Shown: positions 35,413-43,680 of the stretch, in pieces
Position numbering within the stretch: position 1 is the stretch's first letter
Layout of the letters: every line of letters starts with the position of its first letter
Notes under the pieces: generated by a model
The model's input: the letters and a program-made list of their open reading frames with translations, nothing else
Told to the model about the DNA's origin: nothing
The model's database searches: none
Origin: Dyadobacter linearis
GTDB lineage: Bacteria; Bacteroidota; Bacteroidia; Cytophagales; Spirosomataceae
Assembly: GCF_907165045.1 (NCBI RefSeq)
Contig: NZ_CAJRAU010000004.1
Span: 479,037 to 543,036, forward strand
DNA: 64,000 nt
Reading direction: 5' to 3'
Program-made: the position numbers and the translations under genes

Positions 35413-36813
35413 CTACTTGTTATCGCCTACCATTTCTTCTGGCTTCACCCAGGCATCGAACTCTTCCGGTGTCAGGTAACCTAGTGAAACAGCCGTTTCT
35501 TTCAGCGTAGAGCCATTTTTGTGAGCAGTTTGCGCAATCTCGGCCGCTTTGTAGTAACCTATTTTTGTATTCAGTGCAGTCACCAGCATCAGCGAGTTGT
35601 TCACGTGCTTTTTGATATTCTCGTGCAGCGGCTCAATTCCCACTGCGCAATTATCATTAAATGAAACACAAACATCGCCGATCAATCTTGCCGAATGCAG
35701 GAAGTTATACGCCATTAAAGGTTTGAAAACATTCAGTTCAAAATGTCCGTTTGAGCCGCCGATACCGATCGCCACGTCATTTCCCATTACCTGCGCCGCC
35801 ACCATTGTCATCGCCTCGCATTGCGTCGGGTTCACTTTACCCGGCATAATGGAGCTTCCCGGCTCATTGTCTGGGATATGTATCTCGCCAATTCCCGAGC
35901 GCGGGCCCGAAGAAAGCATTCTGATATCGTTTCCGATTTTCATCAGACTTACCGCCACCGTTTTCAATGCCCCGTGCGCTTCCACGATCGCGTCGTGCGC
36001 GGCCAAAGCTTCAAATTTGTTTTCAGCCGTGATAAAAGGTAATCCTGTCAGGGAAGCAATATGTTTTGCTACGTTTTCAGAATATCCTTCTGGTGTATTA
36101 ATCCCGGTACCCACGGCAGTTCCGCCCAATGCAAGCTCAGAAAGGTGGGCCAAGGTATTGTAAATCGCGCGCAGACCGTGGTCGAGCTGGGAAGCATATC
36201 CCGAAAATTCCTGACCCAATGTCAGCGGCGTAGCATCCATAAAGTGGGTACGGCCGATTTTTACCACATTCCTGAAAGCCTCGGATTTTGCTTTCAATGT
36301 ATCGCGTAGCTTGGTAATGCCCGGAATTGTAACATCTACCAGTATTTTATAAGCTGCAATGTGCATTGCAGTCGGGTAGGTATCGTTCGAAGATTGCGAC
36401 TTATTTACATCATCATTCGGGTGCAAAAATTTCGTTTTATCAGCCAGGTCGCCTCCCTGCAATACGTGGCCGCGATAAGCAATCACCTCGTTACAGTTCA
36501 TATTCGACTGCGTACCAGAGCCGGTTTGCCACACAACCAGCGGGAATTGATCATCAAGCTGCTCTGTCAATATCTCGTCACAAACCTGTCCGATCAAATC
36601 ACTTTTTGCCTGATCCAGAATGCCGGCTTCATAGTTGGTAATCGCGGCAGCTTTTTTCAGATACGCAAATGCCTTGATAATTTCTTTCGGCATTTTATTG
36701 ATATCCTGCGCGATGGGGAAGTTCTGGATAGAGCGTTGCGTCTGGGCACCCCAGTATACATGAGCAGGAACCTGCACTTCGCCCATGGTATCTTTTTCTA
36801 TACGGTATTCCAT
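35413..36813 (-). CDS. fumC: Fumarate hydratase, class II
   Basis: A 466-residue iron-independent fumarase of the citric acid cycle. The signature [13 protein letters not shown] with the catalytic Ser loop is intact. Other family motifs are [34 protein letters not shown] and [16 protein letters not shown]. Length and motif order match E. coli FumC and separate it from aspartase (no aspartase-type ending). It is divergent from the deaminase-type gene with a 153-base spacer and ends at a terminator. Confidence 0.95.
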   Translation of the reverse strand: MEYRIEKDTMGEVQVPAHVYWGAQTQRSIQNFPIAQDINKMPKEIIKAFAYLKKAAAITNYEAGILDQAKSDLIGQVCDEILTEQLDDQFPLVVWQTGSGTQSNMNCNEVIAYRGHVLQGGDLADKTKFLHPNDDVNKSQSSNDTYPTAMHIAAYKILVDVTIPGITKLRDTLKAKSEAFRNVVKIGRTHFMDATPLTLGQEFSGYASQLDHGLRAIYNTLAHLSELALGGTAVGTGINTPEGYSENVAKHIASLTGLPFITAENKFEALAAHDAIVEAHGALKTVAVSLMKIGNDIRMLSSGPRSGIGEIHIPDNEPGSSIMPGKVNPTQCEAMTMVAAQVMGNDVAIGIGGSNGHFELNVFKPLMAYNFLHSARLIGDVCVSFNDNCAVGIEPLHENIKKHVNNSLMLVTALNTKIGYYKAAEIAQTAHKNGSTLKETAVSLGYLTPEEFDAWVKPEEMVGDNK

Positions 36814-36966
36814 TTTATTTTGAGAAGTAATGAAAAAATGAATTGTCGATTGAAAGGTAAAGTTAGGTTTGGAAGGCTAGTTTTTAGTGTTTTTTAAAGA
36901 TAAATGTTCACCACTTTGAAAAGAATGTTTAGATTGGAATGCTTTAAAAATCAAGATTAGAACACT

Positions 36967-37707
36967 ATGGTGCCCAAAATTAGCATTTACCCAGACTACA
37001 ATACGATGAGCAGCGCCGCCGCCGACCGGGTGATCGCGCTGCTTTCCAAAAAACCGAATGCGGTAATTTGCCTGCCTTCGGGGAGTACGCCGCTGGGGAT
37101 GTTCCGGGCGCTCGCCGCAGCAAATCAGAAAGGATTGGTTGATTTTTCTCAATGCGTTTATATTGGTCTGGATGAATGGATCGGAATGGGCGCCGACGAT
37201 GATGGAAGCTGCCGCGATCTGCTGGACAAGGATTTTTTGAAACCGATCGGCTTCCGTGAAAACCAGATCGTTTTCTTCGACGGAAAGGCGATGGATCCGG
37301 AAGCGGAATGCGTGCGGGTCAACAAAATCGTGGAAAGCCTCGGCGGGCTGGACCTGATCGTACTTGGGATCGGCATGAACGGACATTTGGCATTAAACGA
37401 ACCCGGCACGCCCTGGGATACCTACGCCCACATTTCCGAACTCGACGCGCTGACTGCCGAAGTAGGGCAAAAATATTTCCAAAAGCCAACTACATTGACA
37501 AAAGGGATCACAGTAGGAATCCGTCACATTCTCGAATCAAAAACAGCGATATTGATCGGCGCCGGAGCTGCCAAAGCACCCGTAATAGCCCGCGCACTCG
37601 CCTTCCCGGTAACTTCGGAATTCCCCGCGACGGTTTTGCAAAATCATTTAAATGCAGAATTTATATTGGATGCGGAGGCTGGGAAGGAATTGAATCAAAA
37701 CGCATAA
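36967..37707 (+). CDS. Glucosamine-6-phosphate deaminase / 6-phosphogluconolactonase family enzyme
   Basis: A 246-residue sugar-phosphate isomerase-fold protein. Motifs are CLPSGSTPLGMFRAL (phosphate binding), YIGLDEWIGM (general base Asp) and LGIGMNGHLALNEPG (catalytic His). These fit NagB better than 6-phosphogluconolactonase, in particular the GHLALNEPG string. It would convert glucosamine-6-phosphate to fructose-6-phosphate and ammonia. It is shorter than classical NagB and lacks its allosteric C-terminus, so I give no symbol. Confidence 0.78.
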   Translation: MVPKISIYPDYNTMSSAAADRVIALLSKKPNAVICLPSGSTPLGMFRALAAANQKGLVDFSQCVYIGLDEWIGMGADDDGSCRDLLDKDFLKPIGFRENQIVFFDGKAMDPEAECVRVNKIVESLGGLDLIVLGIGMNGHLALNEPGTPWDTYAHISELDALTAEVGQKYFQKPTTLTKGITVGIRHILESKTAILIGAGAAKAPVIARALAFPVTSEFPATVLQNHLNAEFILDAEAGKELNQNA

Positions 37708-37728
37708 TTGACATTAATTGAGACCATT

Positions 37729-37878
37729 ATGACGAAAAGCGAGGATCATATTCTTTCCGAAGACGAGGAAGATTTGGCATTAGGGATTGCAATGGAAGAA
37801 GGCAAAAGAGAAGGTGTCGCGAGTATGGAGGAAAAGCAGCAGTTTGAAGCTTATCTTTTTGACATCAACACAATATGA
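37729..37878 (+). CDS. Small acidic protein, antitoxin-tail-like
   Basis: A 49-residue open frame starting 21 bases after the deaminase-type stop. It is very acidic: MTKSEDHILSEDEEDLALGI, then AMEEGKREGVASMEE. The pattern EDE-x-ALxxGIxxxxxGxxxxxEE resembles the C-terminal tails of ParD-like antitoxins and of DUF2281-type small proteins. A terminator follows 41 bases later, which supports a transcript reaching this point. It may be a remnant of an antitoxin gene. I do not recognise a specific family. Confidence 0.4.
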   Translation: MTKSEDHILSEDEEDLALGIAMEEGKREGVASMEEKQQFEAYLFDINTI

Positions 37879-37918
37879 ATACTATAAATTAAAGCTTTAC
37901 CTCAATTTGTAGAAGCTC

Positions 37919-37958
37919 AAGGCTTCAAAAAATCACTTTTGAAGCCTTTTATTTTTTG
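37919..37958 (+). terminator. Rho-independent terminator
   Basis: AAGGCTTCAAAA (37919-37930) pairs perfectly with TTTTGAAGCCTT (37937-37948) around a 6-base loop and is followed by TTATTTTTT. It closes the deaminase unit before the riboswitch leader. Confidence 0.85.
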
Positions 37959-38029
37959 GTTAAAAAGATAAAATATCCCTCGCTGTAAACGATTATTCGC
38001 TTGCTTCACTTAAATCGGGGGCGTTTCTC

Positions 38030-38310
38030 AGGTGCTTGGATTTTCAATTTAAATTTGAGCTGTTCTTTGTGAACGCCCGTCAATCGGGGTAGTGGTTTTG
38101 CTTTTGGAACCCTCATCCAATAACAGCAAACTAAAAAGGAACCGTGTGCAAATCACGGGCAGTCGTGCTACTGTAAGTATCAGTTCAGATTATCGGAACA
38201 GGTTTTTGCCCAGGTGTCCCATTGTTGTAGATGTTAATTAGCTTATAATGAGACAAAAACGACGAGAAGGGCGGCAAAAATGATACAAGCCAGGAGACTT
38301 GCCGCTACTC
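38030..38310 (+). promoter_or_regulatory. Cobalamin (B12) riboswitch
   Basis: Core elements of the class-I cobalamin aptamer are present in order. AGGTGCTT lies at 38030-38037. GGAACCgtGTGCAAATCAcGG at 38138-38158 is the GGAA-x-GGTG-AAATC box. GGGCAGTCGTGCTACTGTA at 38157-38175 is the C-GC-ACTGT box. GGGCGGCAAAAATGATAC lies at about 38269-38286. The diagnostic AAGCCAGGAGACTTGCC is at 38286-38302. The 5' boundary is uncertain because the first element is unusually far from the core. It sits in the leader of metE and should switch off B12-independent methionine synthesis when cobalamin is present. Confidence 0.9.
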
Positions 38311-38333
38311 TCAATGTCCATTCTCTCACGGTT

Positions 38334-38454
38334 GGAGGCTGGTCAGGCATTGATTTACCATGCATATTTTTGAACTACCCGGGTGCAGACTTTTCGTCGC
38401 CTCCCGGAATAGCTTCACGTATGTTACGTACTGATCTTGAATCAGGATGGGAGG
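38334..38454 (+). promoter_or_regulatory. Putative expression platform of the metE riboswitch
   Basis: Between aptamer and ATG, GGAGGC (38334-38339) can pair with GCCTCC (38399-38404). The shifted CCTCCC (38400-38405) can instead pair with GGGAGG (38449-38454), which is followed by GTGTTTTCAGAGGGTTTTTATT. The two helices exclude each other. This is a visual pairing proposal only. Confidence 0.3.
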
Positions 38455-38496
38455 GTGTTTTCAGAGGGTTTTTATTAACTCTTAAACACTAGTAAC

Positions 38497-40815
38497 ATGT
38501 TATCACACAATCTCGGCTACCCGCGTATCGGGAGCCAGCGCGAGCTGAAAAGAGCCAGCGAAAAGTTCTGGGCAGGTAAGATCGACCGGGACGAACTGCA
38601 AAAAGTTGCCCGCAAGATCCGTCACGAAAACTGGGCGATCCAGCAAGCGGCCAGAATAGGGCTGATCCCTTCCAATGATTTTTCACTTTATGATCAGGTG
38701 CTGGACATTTCTCTGACAGTCGGCGCCATTCCCGAGCGTTACCACCAGCTGCTCGATGGTAAGTCTAATAAAGAGCTTGATCTCTACTTTGCGATGGCGC
38801 GCGGTTACCAGCGCGACGGGCACGATATCAAGGCTATGGAAATGACGAAATGGTTTGATACCAACTACCACTATCTCGTTCCTGAATTCACTAAAAATCA
38901 GCAGTTTAAACAGTATTCCGATAAGATATTACTTGAATTTGAGGATGCATTGCAAAAGGGTATTGTCACGAAGCCAGTGCTGCTGGGGCCGGTTACTTAT
39001 CTTTTGTTGGGTAAAGAAAAGGAAGAGGGTTTTGATAAAATCGATCTGCTGGAAAAGCTGCTTCCGGTTTATATTTCTATTCTGAAAGAACTTTACGCCC
39101 GCGGCGCAACGTGGGTACAGCTCGACGAACCAGCGCTGGTCCTGGATTTGACCGCGAAGCAAAAGCTGGCATTCGAAACCGCCTATTCGGCGATCAGAAA
39201 ATCGGTACCTAAATTAAAAATACTGGTTGCGACCTATTTCGGCGCATTGGAAGATAACCTCGATACCGCCGCCGGCTTGCCCGTCGATGCGTTGCATATT
39301 GACTTGACCAGAGGCGCAGGCTCACTTTGTGCATTGTTAGAGCACGAAGCATTTGTCAATTCAACCCGCAAACTGTCACTCGGTGTCGTCGACGGCCGGA
39401 ATATCTGGAAAAACGATTACCGCAAGTCGTTGGAATTCATTTCGGCGGCGGCTCAGGTACTTGGAGAAGACCGGTTAATGATCGCTCCGTCTTCGTCTTT
39501 ATTACACAGTCCCTGCGATCTCGACCTGGAAACGGACGAGACGATATTGACGCCCGATATTAAAAACTGGATGTCATTTGCGAAACAGAAACTGGCGGAA
39601 GTAGTAGAAATAGCCCGGCTAGAGAGTATTGAGTGGGTTTTGGATAAAGCTTTTATTGAGAACCAAAAGGCAATAGAAACCCGGAGAAACTCGCCGCTGA
39701 TTCACAAACCGGAAGTGGAGGACAGATTGACAAAAGTGTGTGACGCCGATTTCAACCGTTTGAATAACTTTGAAATACGACAACAGATCCAGCTCGAAAA
39801 ACTGAAACTGCCACTTTTCCCTTCAACGACGATCGGCTCATTTCCGCAAACCGACGAGGTACGTTTGCTGCGCGCGAACATGAAAAAGAATCTGTTGACA
39901 TTGGAAGAGTACGAAACCCGCATTCGCGAAGAAATTGTGCGCTCGCTGCGCTGGCAGGAAGATCTGGGTATTGATGTGCTGGTTCATGGCGAATTTGAGC
40001 GGAACGATATGGTCGAATATTTCGGAGAGAGTCTTTCCGGGTTCGTTTTTACACAAAATGGCTGGGTGCAGAGTTACGGAAGTCGCTGCGTGAAGCCGCC
40101 GGTGATTTATGGTGACGTGGAAAGACCCGCGCCTATGACGGTTAAATGGTCGGCTTTTGCGCAGGCGAATTCTCAGAAACTGGTAAAAGGAATGCTGACT
40201 GGCCCGGTTACGATTTTGCAATGGTCTTTCGTACGCGACGATCAGCCCAGAAAAGACACCGCATTCCAGATCGGCCTCGCGATTCGCGACGAAGTAGTGG
40301 ATCTCGAAAAAGCGGGTATCAAAGTGATCCAGATTGACGAGCCGGCGATCCGCGAGGGACTTCCTTTGCGAAAAACAAATTGGTCGGCATACCTGAAATG
40401 GGCGGTTGATGCATTCAGGTTGAGCGCAGCGGGTGTCGCCGACCAGACGCAGATCCACACGCACATGTGCTATTCGGAGTTCAATGATATCATTGATTCG
40501 ATCGCCGCAATGGACGCGGATGTAATCACGATCGAAACTTCGCGCTCACAAATGGAACTGCTGGACGCTTTCGCAAACTTCAATTACCCCAACGAAATAG
40601 GTCCGGGCGTGTACGATATTCATTCCCCCCGCGTCCCTACCGTCGACGAAATGGTATTACTTCTTGAAAAAGCATTAAAAGTAATCCCCGCCCGCAACCT
40701 CTGGGTAAATCCGGACTGCGGCCTAAAAACCAGACAATGGCCCGAAACCGAGGCGGCATTGCGGAATATGATAGTTGCGGGTGGCTTGCTGCGGGAAGGT
40801 TTGGCGGGGAGGTAG
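38497..40815 (+). CDS. metE: Cobalamin-independent methionine synthase
   Basis: A 772-residue enzyme that moves the methyl group of 5-methyltetrahydropteroyl-triglutamate to homocysteine without B12. The N-terminal domain begins LGYPRIGSQRELKRASEKFW. The C-terminal zinc domain is complete: GSFPQTDEVR, His and Cys in THMCYSEFNDI, Glu in the same barrel, and the last Cys in NPDCGLKTRQWPE. Expression is controlled by the cobalamin riboswitch 190 bases upstream. The stop codon lies within the left arm of a large palindrome. metH, the B12-dependent alternative, is about 5.7 kb downstream. Confidence 0.96.
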   Translation: MLSHNLGYPRIGSQRELKRASEKFWAGKIDRDELQKVARKIRHENWAIQQAARIGLIPSNDFSLYDQVLDISLTVGAIPERYHQLLDGKSNKELDLYFAMARGYQRDGHDIKAMEMTKWFDTNYHYLVPEFTKNQQFKQYSDKILLEFEDALQKGIVTKPVLLGPVTYLLLGKEKEEGFDKIDLLEKLLPVYISILKELYARGATWVQLDEPALVLDLTAKQKLAFETAYSAIRKSVPKLKILVATYFGALEDNLDTAAGLPVDALHIDLTRGAGSLCALLEHEAFVNSTRKLSLGVVDGRNIWKNDYRKSLEFISAAAQVLGEDRLMIAPSSSLLHSPCDLDLETDETILTPDIKNWMSFAKQKLAEVVEIARLESIEWVLDKAFIENQKAIETRRNSPLIHKPEVEDRLTKVCDADFNRLNNFEIRQQIQLEKLKLPLFPSTTIGSFPQTDEVRLLRANMKKNLLTLEEYETRIREEIVRSLRWQEDLGIDVLVHGEFERNDMVEYFGESLSGFVFTQNGWVQSYGSRCVKPPVIYGDVERPAPMTVKWSAFAQANSQKLVKGMLTGPVTILQWSFVRDDQPRKDTAFQIGLAIRDEVVDLEKAGIKVIQIDEPAIREGLPLRKTNWSAYLKWAVDAFRLSAAGVADQTQIHTHMCYSEFNDIIDSIAAMDADVITIETSRSQMELLDAFANFNYPNEIGPGVYDIHSPRVPTVDEMVLLLEKALKVIPARNLWVNPDCGLKTRQWPETEAALRNMIVAGGLLREGLAGR

Positions 40816-41112
40816 TGTTCGAAGTGGTTCGGGATTGTTCGGGGTGGTTCGAGATTGTTTTGGTAGTTTGTGGTGGGTTGGAATTGTTCGGGATGGTTCG
40901 GGGTTGTATGGAATTGTTTGGGGACTGATAGATTGTTGCTAGTGTTTTAGATTGAAATTAAAACACATCAAACAACTCCAACCAACCAAATCCACCCTAA
41001 ACGAACTCGAACAACTCCGAACCACCCGAACTCACCCCGAACCACCCCAAACAACTCCGAACCACCCCGAACCACTCCGAACCACCCAAACCACTTCGAA
41101 CACTACCCCCCC
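40806..41112. repeat. About 300-bp palindrome built from degenerate 10-bp tandem repeats
   Basis: The left arm (40811-40950) is a run of 10-bp units of the type GTGGTTCGGG/ATTGTTCGGG. The right arm (40959-41107) is the same in reverse complement, CCGAACCACC/CCGAACAACT. The outer 17 bp, GGTAGTGTTCGAAGTGG (40811-40827), are perfectly complementary to 41091-41107. The centre GTGTTTTA/TAAAACAC (40942-40949 and 40959-40966) closes the hairpin. The left arm contains the metE stop TAG and the right arm ends at C7 directly before the ATG of the thioesterase. No T tract follows, so it is not an ordinary terminator. The base composition (G/T strand, then C/A strand) is unlike its neighbours. Confidence 0.85.
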
Positions 41113-41499
41113 ATGAACCTGGAAGAAAAAATCTCCGCCTCGGAAAGTCGTGTTTTTAAGACCGTTTTTCCAAATAATACCAACCATTACGATACCCTTT
41201 TCGGGGGTACGGCTTTGTCTATGATGGACGAAGTGGCTTTTATCACGGCTACCCGGTTTTCGCGACTCCGTTGTGTGACCGTTTCTTCAGATCGCATTGA
41301 TTTTACACATCCTATTCCTGCCGGGACGATCATTGAGCTGGTGGGCCGGGTGGAGACAGTGGGCAATACGAGTATGAAGGTCAGAGTCGATATTTTTGTT
41401 GAAAAAATGTATGAAGAAGGCCGCGAGAAAGCAGTTACGGGCATTTTTACATTCGTGGCACTGGATGAAGATCACAAGCCGGTAAAAATATTAAGCTGA
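41113..41499 (+). CDS. Acyl-CoA thioesterase, hotdog fold (YciA-type)
   Basis: A 128-residue hotdog-fold protein. The motif NHYDTLFGGTALSMMDEVAFI (about residues 25-45) carries the catalytic Asp and helix of the acyl-CoA hydrolase family. It is followed by VSSDRIDFTHPIPAGTIIELV and FVALDEDHKPVKI. It should hydrolyse short or medium acyl-CoA in the cytosol. The ATG follows directly on the right arm of the large palindrome, so any promoter must lie within that palindrome or upstream of metE. This arrangement makes its expression an open question. Confidence 0.87.
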   Translation: MNLEEKISASESRVFKTVFPNNTNHYDTLFGGTALSMMDEVAFITATRFSRLRCVTVSSDRIDFTHPIPAGTIIELVGRVETVGNTSMKVRVDIFVEKMYEEGREKAVTGIFTFVALDEDHKPVKILS

Positions 41500-41537
41500 A
41501 TTTTTACCAATTAATCACGTTCTTTGGTGTGTTATAA

Positions 41538-42683
41538 ATGGCACACATGCAGAAGCAGCAGGAGTATATTTCTCAACTTGATGGGTTAAGGGCGTTTGCG
41601 GTTGCCCTCGTAGTTTTGTTTCACTGGTTTCCGGAGGGCGAGGGCATTAATGTGATTGCAAATGGCCCCGTCGGCGTTACATTATTCTTTGTTCTGAGCG
41701 GATTTCTGATCACCCGCATTCTCCTCGCCAACCGGAATCACCTCGCTACCCACGGATTGGGCGCTACTTACAAAAACTTCATGTTCCGTAGGATATTGCG
41801 GATTTTTCCGCTGTATTACCTGACCTTACTTGTGATCTGGTGTATTCAGTATATTGACTTTATTCCGCAGGTACCCAGTCGGTTATATGATTATCCGCTG
41901 TATTATCTGCTCTATATTTCCAATTTTCTGATCGAAAAGCTGCACGACTGGTCCGACGTACTTTCGCCTTTTTGGTCGCTGGCGGTGGAGGAACAATTCT
42001 ATATTATATGGCCTTTTGTGGTGTTGATGGTGCCGCAACGATTTCTGAAAGGTACATTAATAGGAACCGTTGTCCTGGGAATAGCGTCGCGGGGGATATT
42101 GGGTGTGCTGGGTTACAGCGACGGTGTACTAATGCCAACTTGTCTGGATGCTTTTGGGCTGGGGGCTATCTGGGCTTACGTGAGCTACTATGATAAATCC
42201 GTTGAGAAGTTCAGGAAATTACTAAGTATCCTGGCGCTGATAGGACTGGCAGTTTTCCTGTATATCTGTTTTAATAATACCGATTCCTGGCTGAAAACGC
42301 TGTTTTTCCGGACTTCAATATCTTTATTCTGTCTGTATCTTGTAGCAGGCGCCAGTTACAAAAAGGGATTTCCTTCGATTTTCGGGAAAGTATTGGACAA
42401 TGGATTTATGCGGCATATTGGTCGTATCAGTTACGGACTGTATGTATATCACATGCTGGTACCGACGCTGGTAGTGCCTTTTATTATCAAATTCCTGCAC
42501 CGTTTCCTGCATATAACCCTCACATTCTCAGAGAACTCCCTAAAAATGGTGAGCCTGGTCGTACTGATCCTTCTGGCTACGGTTTCATGGTATTTGTTCG
42601 AGAATCCATTTATCAAGCTGAAAAAATACTTTCAGCTGAACCGCGTGAAAGCCACGCCGACCAGTACGGTTATCTCAGAATAG
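41538..42683 (+). CDS. Acyltransferase-3 family membrane protein (OafA-type)
   Basis: A 381-residue protein with about ten membrane helices. The family start is QEYISQLDGLRAFAVALVVL, followed by the conserved His in FHWFPEGEG and the GVTLFFVLSGFLITRIL motif. The FMFRRILRIFPLYYL and SLAVEEQFYIIWP motifs are both intact. Such enzymes acetylate or acylate surface sugars, lipids or peptidoglycan. No polysaccharide cluster is adjacent, so the acceptor is unknown. It starts 38 bases after the thioesterase gene. Confidence 0.9.
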   Translation: MAHMQKQQEYISQLDGLRAFAVALVVLFHWFPEGEGINVIANGPVGVTLFFVLSGFLITRILLANRNHLATHGLGATYKNFMFRRILRIFPLYYLTLLVIWCIQYIDFIPQVPSRLYDYPLYYLLYISNFLIEKLHDWSDVLSPFWSLAVEEQFYIIWPFVVLMVPQRFLKGTLIGTVVLGIASRGILGVLGYSDGVLMPTCLDAFGLGAIWAYVSYYDKSVEKFRKLLSILALIGLAVFLYICFNNTDSWLKTLFFRTSISLFCLYLVAGASYKKGFPSIFGKVLDNGFMRHIGRISYGLYVYHMLVPTLVVPFIIKFLHRFLHITLTFSENSLKMVSLVVLILLATVSWYLFENPFIKLKKYFQLNRVKATPTSTVISE

Positions 42684-42700
42684 GATTTAAACGATTGTGG

Positions 42701-43588
42701 TTAGCTGATCTTTTTCCTCCGGCACGCCCGGTCATAAAGCAATTGCAGCATTCCATCTTTGAGGCCGACGTCGGGAACGTGAATAACTTCAGCGCCAGCC
42801 CATTTCATCGCAGAAGTGTAAATATCTCCCGCAGGAACAATTACATCTGCCCGGTCCGGGTTGAGCTGTAATTTGTTAATACGTTCATCGAGTGTGAATT
42901 GCGAAATGTAATCGCGCATTCTTAAAATCTCGTCGAGGCTAGTTGAGCTTTCGGTGAGTTTGGAAGAAAGGTCAAAAAGTTTATTAATGTTTCCACCTGT
43001 TCCCACCGCTTCAATAGGCAGGCTGTAATCTACATTCTGGTTGATCCACTCTTTGATCTTCTGCCAGGAATTCTTTGATTCCGTTCCTTCTAGTAACCTT
43101 ACCGAGCCTAGTTTGAACGATTTTGCATTGATCTTCACGCGGTCTTTGTACAAATTCAGCTCCGTACTGCCACCGCCTACGTCAATATGAAGATATTGTC
43201 CGTCGCTCAGTGATTTGACAACCACATTGTTAACCAGCTCCGCTTCACGTTGTCCATCAATAATCTGAATATGAATACCAGTGCGCTGTTCGATCCGGTC
43301 GCGTACTTCCAGACCATTATTGGCTTCACGCATGGCGGAAGTGGAGCAGGCCATGAGATCGTCTACTTCGTGAAGTTCCATTAGGAGTTGGTAGGCGAGC
43401 ATGAGTTTCATCATGCGGTCCTCGCTCATTTCAGAGATCCGGCCTTCTGTGAATACGTCGTGACCCAGCCGGAGCGGGAATCGAACATATTCTATCTTTT
43501 TGAAACGGGAAACACCGGCGTCATGCAATACCGAAGATATTTGCATGCGGGCACCATTTGATCCTATATCTATTGCAGCGAATTTCAA
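42701..43588 (-). CDS. Ppx/GppA-type exopolyphosphatase
   Basis: A 295-residue ASKHA-fold phosphatase. Phosphate-1 loop: FAAIDIGSNGARMQISSV (residues 2-19). The phosphate-2 region is LHIDVGGGSTELNLY. ACSTSAMREANNG is the adenosine-side family motif. It is of single-domain length, without the C-terminal HD-like domain of E. coli Ppx. It acts on polyphosphate or pppGpp, and the two activities cannot be separated from sequence alone. It converges on the acyltransferase gene with a 17-base gap. Confidence 0.88.
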   Translation of the reverse strand: MKFAAIDIGSNGARMQISSVLHDAGVSRFKKIEYVRFPLRLGHDVFTEGRISEMSEDRMMKLMLAYQLLMELHEVDDLMACSTSAMREANNGLEVRDRIEQRTGIHIQIIDGQREAELVNNVVVKSLSDGQYLHIDVGGGSTELNLYKDRVKINAKSFKLGSVRLLEGTESKNSWQKIKEWINQNVDYSLPIEAVGTGGNINKLFDLSSKLTESSTSLDEILRMRDYISQFTLDERINKLQLNPDRADVIVPAGDIYTSAMKWAGAEVIHVPDVGLKDGMLQLLYDRACRRKKIS

Positions 43589-43680
43589 GGAAGCTAATAA
43601 TAGGGGAGTAAATAAAAACCAAAAATAGGGTTTTCACGACACAAATGCAGGAATACCTTCTAAACTTGGCCGGTTATCAC

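Noticed and set aside
38280..38492. Open frame of 70 codons before metE
   Set aside because: It lies inside the riboswitch aptamer and expression platform; the aptamer motifs explain this sequence.
40737..40928. Open frame across the metE end and the left palindrome arm
   Set aside because: It is a by-product of the G/T-rich repeat units and overlaps metE in another frame.
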